From contig NZ_JACLCP010000003.1 of NCBI RefSeq assembly GCF_014243395.1, positions 1-64,000 on the forward strand: 64,000 bases of DNA, read 5' to 3'. Below, in pieces: positions 26,236-32,127 of the stretch. Position 1 is the first letter of the stretch. Every line of letters starts with the position of its first letter. Position numbers and translations under genes: made by a program. The DNA comes from Winogradskyella flava. Its GTDB lineage: Bacteria > Bacteroidota > Bacteroidia > Flavobacteriales > Flavobacteriaceae. The notes under the pieces were generated by a model, which saw only the letters and a program-made list of their open reading frames with translations, did no database searches and was not told where the DNA came from.

Positions 26236-27270
26236 ATGAAACATGTAACAAAATATTTAATCTACACTTTAGCAGTATTCGGTCTTATTTTTACGGCCTG
26301 TCAAAAAGAAGATGTCCAAGACGACGTTTCTAGTTTTGATGAAGATATTACTATTAATATGAATAAATTAGGTGATAGAACTCTTGTCACCGATACCAAG
26401 TTATTAAAAGGAATTAGATCATTGGATCTTGATGTTGGGATAGTGTCGGTTGGAGATTTTCACTTGCCAGACGGAACGGTCGAAGAACGTATTTATATTG
26501 GAAGTGATATTTCCTTTACTAGAGATGAGCTGGACGCTTTAATTCAAGTTCGCTCAGTGACTCCAAAGCAATATAGAACCTTTAATTTGGTAACAGGAAG
26601 TAATCAAACTATTAATATTTTGGGTTACACAGGAGGTAGTCAAGCATTATCCAATAAAGCTAGGACAGCTCTAACTAGAGCAGTTGCTAACTACAACAAC
26701 ATTAGCAATATGACTTTGCAGTTTAATTTAACGTTTGGTACAGCGTATCAAGCCGCAGACATGGTCGTATATGATAATTCTGTAAATACTCCAGGTGGTA
26801 CTGGTGGTGTTGCAGGTTTCCCAAATTCTAGTGGACAACCAAATAAATTTGTTCAGATCTATGGTATAGAGCAATTCTCTACCAACGTGAACGAACATGT
26901 CATTACTCATGAAATAGGACACTCCATCGGTTTTCGTCATTCCGATTGGTTCGATCGTTTAAGTTGTCCTGCTTCTTCACAGGGTAATGAAGGTACAGGG
27001 TCTGATGGTGCCGTACATATTACTGGTACGCCAACAGGAAGAGATTTAAGTTCTGTTATGCAAGCTTGTTTTTCTACTAGTGTAAGTGGAAACTTTAACG
27101 GGAATGATGTTACAGCGTTACGAGCCATGTATCCTGCGAATACGAGCCCTTGTGCGGGTGTTCCTGCATGGCAAAGTGGTGTAAGCTATCCTATTGGTGC
27201 GCGCGTAACCTATTTTGGTAATCTTTATGAGCGTGTTTCTGGGGGTTGGACTTTTATAGGGCCTTGCTAG
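26236..27270 (+). CDS. HEIGH-type zinc metalloprotease lipoprotein with CBM5/12-like tail
   Basis: A 344-residue exported protease. The signal MKHVTKYLIYTLAVFGLIFT ends in a lipobox with Cys22. The catalytic zinc motif HEIGHSIGFRH lies at residues 225-235 (HExxHxxGxxH, with a following Asp237), as in the M57 dual-action HEIGH family. The last 36 residues (AWQSGVSYPIGARVTYFGN, then LYERVSGGWTFIGPC) match a small chitin/cellulose-binding CBM5/12 module, with Cys at 306 and 344 that could pair. The gene sits alone between prmA and clpS with about 240 nt of AT-rich leader. A roughly 110-residue propeptide-like region precedes the catalytic part. Substrate unknown. Confidence 0.85.
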   Translation: MKHVTKYLIYTLAVFGLIFTACQKEDVQDDVSSFDEDITINMNKLGDRTLVTDTKLLKGIRSLDLDVGIVSVGDFHLPDGTVEERIYIGSDISFTRDELDALIQVRSVTPKQYRTFNLVTGSNQTINILGYTGGSQALSNKARTALTRAVANYNNISNMTLQFNLTFGTAYQAADMVVYDNSVNTPGGTGGVAGFPNSSGQPNKFVQIYGIEQFSTNVNEHVITHEIGHSIGFRHSDWFDRLSCPASSQGNEGTGSDGAVHITGTPTGRDLSSVMQACFSTSVSGNFNGNDVTALRAMYPANTSPCAGVPAWQSGVSYPIGARVTYFGNLYERVSGGWTFIGPC

Positions 27271-27307
27271 GAATTCTATAGACCATAGTCTAACTTTATT
27301 ACTCTAA

Positions 27308-27343
27308 AAATGGGTTGTTTAATTTTAATTAAACAACCCATTT
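27308..27343 (+). terminator. Hairpin after the metalloprotease gene
   Basis: A 15-bp perfect stem (27308-27322 with 27329-27343) and 6-nt loop, 37 nt after the stop. The T-run beyond it is short, so efficiency is uncertain. Confidence 0.65.
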
Positions 27344-27511
27344 GCTGTTTATAGATTAAAAGCCTCAATCACAAGTTTTTTCTTGTGGCTTATGAAAGAA
27401 TTCCGGCACTATTTAATTAGAAAAATTTAACATAATTAGAATGCCATTATGGTGTTCTTTTTCGTTTTAGTAACAAATATTTTTTTAATTTAGCTTAAAT
27501 ACCCGGTCACA

Positions 27512-27787
27512 ATGAGCATTAAGGAAAAACAATCCGAAGAGTTACTTCTAAAGGAAGAAGTCATCAAACAAAATGAAATTGTGTTGTTTAATGACGATGT
27601 TAATACATTTGATCATGTTATTGATACACTTATTTATGCTTGTGATCATGTTCCTGAACAAGCCGAACAATGCGCTATAATTGTCCATTATAAGGGAAAG
27701 TGCACAGTGAAAACAGGGTCTTATGACGATTTAAAACCAAGATGCTCCAAGCTTCTTGAAGCTGGACTAAGTGCAGAAATAGTATAA
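27512..27787 (+). CDS. clpS: ATP-dependent Clp protease adaptor ClpS
   Basis: A 91-residue cytosolic adaptor that delivers N-end-rule substrates to ClpAP-type proteases. The family core is visible: VLFNDDVNTFDHVIDTLIYA near residue 24, the hydrophobic pocket helix (PEQAEQCAIIVHYKGKC) and the C-terminal strand. It is the third member of the tpiA, prmA, clpS set, and it ends at a terminator shared with the convergent sulfur module. Confidence 0.93.
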   Translation: MSIKEKQSEELLLKEEVIKQNEIVLFNDDVNTFDHVIDTLIYACDHVPEQAEQCAIIVHYKGKCTVKTGSYDDLKPRCSKLLEAGLSAEIV

Positions 27788-27791
27788 CTAT

Positions 27792-27815
27792 AAAATCCCG
27801 CTTTTGAGGGATTTT
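27792..27815. terminator. Terminator between clpS and the HMA gene
   Basis: AAAATCCC (27792-27799) pairs with GGGATTTT (27808-27815), followed by more T residues. It is the only sequence between the two convergent genes. Confidence 0.75.
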
Positions 27816-28085
27816 TTATTTTGTTATTCTACCAATAGCACAGCTCACAAAAGACTTCGCCTTTTTAGGTAGAGAATTTGCTTCCCCTTTTACAGGATAT
27901 CCCAAATCAGATAGTTTCTTTTTTGCAGCTTCAAATTCAGGCGTTGTAGCGTAACTAAAGCTTACTTCACCAGTTTCATTATCTACAGTCACATCAGAAA
28001 TACCGTTCAATTTTGATAATTGCGTAATTATGGTATTGGCACAACCTCCGCATTTAAGATTCTGTATTCTTAGTGCTTTTGTCAT
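27816..28085 (-). CDS. Heavy-metal-associated (HMA) domain protein
   Basis: An 89-residue soluble protein. The ferredoxin-like HMA fold has the metal-binding motif CGGCA at about residues 12-16 (LRIQNLKCGGCANTIITQLS) and the typical VTVDNETGEVSF strand. The C-terminal 20 residues add another Cys (FVSCAIGRITK). It would bind Cu(I) or a similar soft metal. It is the last gene of the minus-strand sulfur cluster, 3 nt after DUF2892, so a role in persulfide or metal-thiol handling is plausible but inferred. Confidence 0.85.
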   Translation of the reverse strand: MTKALRIQNLKCGGCANTIITQLSKLNGISDVTVDNETGEVSFSYATTPEFEAAKKKLSDLGYPVKGEANSLPKKAKSFVSCAIGRITK

Positions 28086-28088
28086 AAA

Positions 28089-28295
28089 TCAGCTTTTGAT
28101 TTTGCAAGTGCTAATACCAAATACCCTATAAAGTGGGCAAAAGTTAATAAGACTTGTAATTAATAAAATTATTGCTATACCCATTAAGACATAAGCCAAA
28201 GTTTCTTCGATAATATTGAAATAATAGAGTAATGCTACAACTACAGCAATTAAAATTCGTATAGCTTTATCGGTGTTGTTCATATTCTTTTTCAT
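28089..28295 (-). CDS. DUF2892 (YgaP-like) membrane protein
   Basis: 68 residues from the ATG at 28295 (MKKNMNNTDKAIRILIA); an in-frame ATG at 28325 would overlap the upstream gene by 19 nt and add a non-conserved stretch. Two membrane helices follow the conserved NTDKAIRILIA opening, and the C-terminus has NFCPLYRVFGIST with a Cys, as in the membrane part of rhodanese YgaP. Members accompany rhodanese and sulfur-transport genes, as here. Inner membrane. Confidence 0.83.
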   Translation of the reverse strand: MKKNMNNTDKAIRILIAVVVALLYYFNIIEETLAYVLMGIAIILLITSLINFCPLYRVFGISTCKIKS

Positions 28296-28306
28296 GATAA
28301 TTTTTT

Positions 28307-29713
28307 TTATAATGTTGAAGGACAAACAAAATCGGTTGTCGGTAAGTCCGTTTTTTTGATGGCTCCAAATCCACCAGCAATATCAATAAGGTTATCAAAT
28401 CCTCTAGCTTTTAAAATCGAGGCTGCAATAACAGAACGGTAGCCACCTGCACAATGTACATAATACGTTTTGTACTTGTCAACTTCGTTCATTTTTTCAT
28501 TGATAAAATCTAAGGAAAAATGCTGTGCATTTTCTAGATGAGTCGATTGAAATTCTCCATCCTTACGCACATCCAGAATATTAAGATGCTCTTTTTTAGC
28601 CCGACTTGCAAATTCTATAGCAGATATAGATTCCAAAGTTTCAATGTCTTTTCCCGCTGTCTTCCAGGCTTCCATGCCACCTTCGAGATAACCCAAGGTA
28701 TTGTCATAACCTACTCGAGATAGCCTGGTAACGGCTTCTGAAGATTTCCCCTCAGGAACAACTAAGATGATAGGTTGCTTAATGTCCGTAATTAATGCAC
28801 CAACCCATGGAGCGAACTGTCCGTTTAATCCAATAAATATAGAGTTAGGAATATGACCTGTTATGTATTCTGCTTGCGATCTTACATCTAGTACTAAGGC
28901 TGATTCGTGATTTGCTAAGGCTTCAAATTCTTCGGGATTTAGTGGCACATCTCCTGTTTTTAAAACGGTATCAAAGGTGTCATAACCCATTTTATTCAAC
29001 ATGGCATTCTTAGCAAAGTATTGTGGAGGAGGCGCAATACCGTCTAGTACTTCTTTTACAAATTCAGCTTTCGTCATATCTTCACGTAAAGCATAGTTGG
29101 TTTTCTTTTGTTCACCTAGAATACCAACTGTCTCTTTGCTAAGGTTCTTTCCGCATGCAGAACCAGCACCATGTGCAGGATATACAATCACATTATCCGC
29201 TAAAGGCATTATCTTATTTCTAAGCGAATCGAATAACATTTTGGCTAAATCCTCTTTTGTTAAGTCGGATTTTATAGCTAAATCGGGTCGTCCTACATCT
29301 CCTAAAAATAAAGTGTCACCAGAGAAAATAGCATAGTCTTTGCCTGTTTCATCTTTTAATAAATAAGTCGCAGATTCTAGGGTATGACCTGGTGTGTGTA
29401 ACACCTTTATGGTTAATTTTCCTAATTTTAATTCTTCACCATCTGTTGCTGAATATATATCGTAATCTGTTGCGGCTCCAGGTCCAAAAACTATTGTGGC
29501 TCCTGTTTTCTTAGCTAAATCTACATGGCCAGAAACAAAATCTGCATGGAAATGGGTTTCTAAAATATACTTAATTTCCGCGTTATTGGCCTTTGCCTTT
29601 TCAATGTATTGTTGTGTTTCCCTGAGAGGATCAATTATAGCCACCTCACCTTCAGATTCTATGTAATACGCACCTTGTGCTAAACATCCTGTATATAATT
29701 GTTCTATTTTCAT
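28307..29713 (-). CDS. MBL-fold persulfide dioxygenase-like protein with two rhodanese domains
   Basis: A 468-residue cytosolic protein. The N-terminal metallo-beta-lactamase fold (about 1-210) has ETHFHADFVSGHVDLA near residue 53, HTPGHTLES near 107 and FSGDTLFLGDVGRPDL near 128, as in ETHE1/persulfide dioxygenases. Two rhodanese domains follow (about 262-355 and 370-460). In the first the active-site loop reads VVPEGKSSE and lacks the Cys. The second keeps it in VHCAGGYRS near 420, so only one is likely to carry persulfide. Next to YeeE/YedE genes, it probably oxidises or relays imported sulfane sulfur. Confidence 0.9.
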   Translation of the reverse strand: MKIEQLYTGCLAQGAYYIESEGEVAIIDPLRETQQYIEKAKANNAEIKYILETHFHADFVSGHVDLAKKTGATIVFGPGAATDYDIYSATDGEELKLGKLTIKVLHTPGHTLESATYLLKDETGKDYAIFSGDTLFLGDVGRPDLAIKSDLTKEDLAKMLFDSLRNKIMPLADNVIVYPAHGAGSACGKNLSKETVGILGEQKKTNYALREDMTKAEFVKEVLDGIAPPPQYFAKNAMLNKMGYDTFDTVLKTGDVPLNPEEFEALANHESALVLDVRSQAEYITGHIPNSIFIGLNGQFAPWVGALITDIKQPIILVVPEGKSSEAVTRLSRVGYDNTLGYLEGGMEAWKTAGKDIETLESISAIEFASRAKKEHLNILDVRKDGEFQSTHLENAQHFSLDFINEKMNEVDKYKTYYVHCAGGYRSVIAASILKARGFDNLIDIAGGFGAIKKTDLPTTDFVCPSTL

Positions 29714-29762
29714 TATTTATTATTTAATCTTATGCAAATTTACTAAACTTCATTTTTCGGAA

Positions 29763-29778
29763 TGTGACTTTTATCACA
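29763..29778. promoter_or_regulatory. Perfect CRP/FNR-type palindrome upstream of the MBL-rhodanese gene
   Basis: TGTGA, 6 nt, TCACA: an exact inverted repeat with the E. coli CRP half-sites, ending 50 nt upstream of the MBL-rhodanese start codon. The Crp/Fnr regulator of this cluster lies 1.1 kb away and is the natural candidate to bind it. Confidence 0.6.
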
Positions 29779-29890
29779 AAGCTTTAAAACAGTGTACTTT
29801 ATCCATTACTTTTTCTATTGATTATTTTACTAATACAACCAAACTAAAATCAGTGCTCAGCGATAAACTGGGATACAAGTAAATTTCATT

Positions 29891-30307
29891 TTAATGTGGT
29901 AATTTCTCTCTTAACAGTCCATAGACAAAAGTACCTAAAAGCGCAGCTGCTATTACTATCAAGATTGATAACGCTCCTGTTCCTATTAATATGTACATGG
30001 GCCCAGGACAAGCTCCTGCTAAAGCCCAACCTAATCCGAAAATACTTCCTCCTATAATGTAACGTTTAAAGCCACGTTCTTTTAATGGAACCTTTATATA
30101 GGAGTTTTCTGTTGTTTTGAGCTTTAATACTCTCGCAAGCGTAAGTAAAAATATTCCTGTAACCACTGCTGAGCCAATAATGCCATACATGTGAAATGAT
30201 TGGAACTTAAACATTTCAAAAATGCGATACCATGAAACAGCTTCGGATTTCACCAAAATAATCCCAAAGAAAATACCAACTAAAAAGAACTTAATATACT
30301 TTCCCAT
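29891..30307 (-). CDS. YeeE/YedE (DUF6691-type) sulfur transporter half, short subunit
   Basis: A 138-residue inner-membrane protein with about four helices. The key motif is LAGACPGPMYILIGTGA near residue 100, where the Cys corresponds to one of those that guide thiosulfate in YeeE/TsuA. In many Bacteroidota the transporter is split in two, and here the longer half lies immediately upstream with 1 nt between the genes. Predicted role: uptake of thiosulfate or a related sulfur species for the MBL-rhodanese protein. Confidence 0.85.
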   Translation of the reverse strand: MGKYIKFFLVGIFFGIILVKSEAVSWYRIFEMFKFQSFHMYGIIGSAVVTGIFLLTLARVLKLKTTENSYIKVPLKERGFKRYIIGGSIFGLGWALAGACPGPMYILIGTGALSILIVIAAALLGTFVYGLLREKLPH

Positions 30308-30308
30308 A

Positions 30309-30884
30309 TTAAAATAGTATTGGATAAATAAGATGTACCATAATTAAACCACCAATAAAAAAGCCGATGATGGCGATGAGTGACGGCAATTGCAGGCTAC
30401 TGAGACCTGTAATGCCGTGACCAGATGTACAACCACCAGCATAGCGCGTACCAAAACCAACTAAGAAGCCACCCATAAGCAATATTAAAAAACCTTTAAA
30501 GCTAAAAACTGCATCCCAACTGAATAGTTCTGGAGGTAATAAACTTTGCCCTGCATTATTAAAGCCTAAGGCTTCTAAATCGTTAATTGTATTTTGACTT
30601 AAGTCTATATTTATAGGGTTGGATAAAAAATTATGGGCAATAAATCCACCCAAAACAGCGCCTAATACAACAATTAAGTTCCATTTTTGGCTTCGCCAAT
30701 TAAAATTGAAAAACTCGGCACGTTTACCTGCGCCTCCAATAGTACAAAGCGTTCTTAGATTTGAAGACATTCCAAATGTTCTGCCAAAATAAAGTAGAAG
30801 AAACATAACTAGGGCTATGCAAGGACCAGAGATATACCATGGCCAAGGTTGTAAAATGTATTCCATAGTTTTTATTTGATGCAA
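30309..30884 (-). CDS. YeeE/YedE sulfur transporter half, long subunit
   Basis: A 191-residue inner-membrane protein. The motif GTRYAGGCTSGHGITGLSSL near residue 144 is the hallmark YeeE/YedE cysteine motif. About five hydrophobic helices are visible. A short cytosolic loop holds NWRSQKWN. It pairs with the next gene to make a complete transporter. It is 39 nt downstream of the Crp/Fnr gene, and the gap contains AGTAACTTTTGTAACA on the minus strand, which resembles the TGTGA-N6-TCACA palindrome seen further downstream. Confidence 0.87.
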   Translation of the reverse strand: MHQIKTMEYILQPWPWYISGPCIALVMFLLLYFGRTFGMSSNLRTLCTIGGAGKRAEFFNFNWRSQKWNLIVVLGAVLGGFIAHNFLSNPINIDLSQNTINDLEALGFNNAGQSLLPPELFSWDAVFSFKGFLILLMGGFLVGFGTRYAGGCTSGHGITGLSSLQLPSLIAIIGFFIGGLIMVHLIYPILF

Positions 30885-30909
30885 AAATAGCAGTATAGAT
30901 ATGAGTTTA

Positions 30910-30925
30910 TGTTACAAAAGTTACT
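30910..30925 (-). promoter_or_regulatory. Possible degenerate CRP/FNR-type site before the YeeE gene
   Basis: The minus strand reads AGTAACTTTTGTAACA. It matches 12 of 16 positions of the perfect palindrome at 29763-29778, including the CTTTT centre. It overlaps the last bases of the Crp/Fnr gene. Confidence 0.35.
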
Positions 30926-31559
30926 AAAACTTTAAAACAACAATTCTATTTCTTCCCAATTGGATTTTACTTTCTTTTTCTAATTGTTTTAAAAGTCTGG
31001 AAATGACGACTCGGGATGTGTGTAAATCTTCTGCAATTTCTTGATGGGTAACTTTTAGCGTGGTAGATCCAGATAGTTTAACATGGTTAGTGAGGTACTT
31101 GAATAAGCGCTCATCCATTTTCATAAATGCAAGTGTGTCAATGGTTTCAAGCATCTCGTCGAAGCGATCTTGATAGCTTTGTAGTATAAAGTTTCTCCAA
31201 CTCTCATTGGTATTGAACCATGCTCTCATGTTGATAATAGGTATCATTATAACCGTGGCATCCTCATCTGCTATTGCTCTGATTTTGCTTTTGGATTTTG
31301 CCATACAACAAGTCAGGGACATGGCACAAGTATCACCAGTCTCTAACACATAGAGTAATAATTCATTACCGTCATTGTCTTCTCTTAGAACTTTTATATT
31401 TCCATTGATCAAAAGTGGGATGTGGTTTAAGTCCTGTCCTATGTCAATAATAATATCGTGCTTTTTAAAAGACTTTATGATTGCAACTTTGGCAATATCG
31501 TTTATAATCTCTTTATCGAATAGGTAATCAAAGGGATGGAGTAGCTTTTCTATAACCAT
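30924..31559 (-). CDS. Crp/Fnr-family transcriptional regulator
   Basis: A 211-residue cytosolic regulator. The N-terminal cyclic-nucleotide-binding-like beta roll (about 20-120) lacks a convincing cAMP-binding PRSA-type motif. It has three Cys in MSLTCCMAK and CAMS that might sense redox or sulfane sulfur. The C-terminal winged helix has the recognition segment HTSRVVISRLLKQLEKE, where two Arg match DNA contacts of CRP but the Glu of CRP is Val. It heads the sulfur cluster and probably regulates it. A minus-strand TAnnTTTG match at 31564-31571 lies so close to the ATG that the mRNA could be leaderless. Confidence 0.88.
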   Translation of the reverse strand: MVIEKLLHPFDYLFDKEIINDIAKVAIIKSFKKHDIIIDIGQDLNHIPLLINGNIKVLREDNDGNELLLYVLETGDTCAMSLTCCMAKSKSKIRAIADEDATVIMIPIINMRAWFNTNESWRNFILQSYQDRFDEMLETIDTLAFMKMDERLFKYLTNHVKLSGSTTLKVTHQEIAEDLHTSRVVISRLLKQLEKESKIQLGRNRIVVLKF

Positions 31560-31597
31560 GAATCAAAAATAACAATTAGAATTTTGAAATAAATAGT

Positions 31598-31629
31598 TTG
31601 GTTGTTTTTTAATAAATGTCTTATATTTG
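31598..31629 (+). promoter_or_regulatory. Promoter of tRNA-Arg
   Basis: TATATTTG at 31622-31629 fits TAnnTTTG. TTG triplets at 31598-31600 and 31602-31604 give spacers of 21 or 17 nt. Transcription should start near 31636, 9 nt ahead of the tRNA. Confidence 0.65.
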
Positions 31630-31644
31630 CACCCACTTTAAAAA

Positions 31645-31718
31645 GGCCTCGTGGCGCAACTGAATAGCGCATCTGATTACGGCTCAGAAGGTTACAGGTT
31701 TGAATCCTGTCGAGGTCA
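31645..31718 (+). tRNA. tRNA-Arg (anticodon ACG)
   Basis: A 74-nt cloverleaf. The acceptor pairs GGCCTCG with CGAGGTC (one G-U), and the discriminator is A. The anticodon arm TCTGA/TCAGA encloses TTACGGC with anticodon ACG, which becomes ICG and reads CGU/CGC/CGA. The T arm reads ACAGGTTTGAATCCTGT. CCA is not encoded. It has its own promoter and terminator and marks the boundary between the sulfur cluster and the xylan locus. Confidence 0.95.
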
Positions 31719-31728
31719 CTATTGACGT

Positions 31729-31757
31729 AAAACCTGCAATTTTTTGCAGGTTTTTTT
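31729..31757 (+). terminator. tRNA-Arg terminator
   Basis: AAAACCTGCAA (31729-31739) pairs with TTGCAGGTTTT (31744-31754), 4-nt loop, then further T residues. Confidence 0.85.
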
Positions 31758-32127
31758 ATTTAAAAATATTGGATTACTTAAAAAATTTCTTAAAATAATG
31801 GCTCAGGTGTCAGTTTTTATGTTTTACATTTTAGAATGCAAATTTGCTGATGTTCTTTTTGATCTTCAATATGAAATTTTAAGACTCCAAATAGACTTAT
31901 AAAGGCCAGAACACAATATAATTGTTATAATAATGGGTCTATTTTTTGGTTATAATAAGTATTCAATGTTAGACACCAAACATTTTAATCGTCATTGACG
32001 CTAATAGTGGGTTCGTAACAGGCAACTAAGCTAGAAAAAGAAAATTTGGGCCCCAGGCTATAGAATAAATCGAGTTTTTGTTTAAACTTGAAATTTAAAC
32101 TCGGCGAAATTAGGATGAATTTTATTA
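31758..32127. other. Intergenic region without a supported gene
   Basis: About 370 nt between the tRNA-Arg terminator and the end of the GH3 gene. A 7-bp inverted repeat (CGAGTTT 32071-32077 with AAACTCG 32097-32103) may serve as a weak terminator for the minus-strand GH3 operon. I see no integrase, no repeat of the tRNA 3' end and no convincing ORF. Confidence 0.6.

Noticed and set aside
31799..31903. 34-codon open frame after tRNA-Arg
   Set aside because: No recognisable features, no promoter, and composition like the surrounding AT-rich spacer.
31645..32127. tRNA-Arg as an integration site for the xylan locus
   Set aside because: No integrase gene and no repeat of the tRNA 3' end was found elsewhere in the window.
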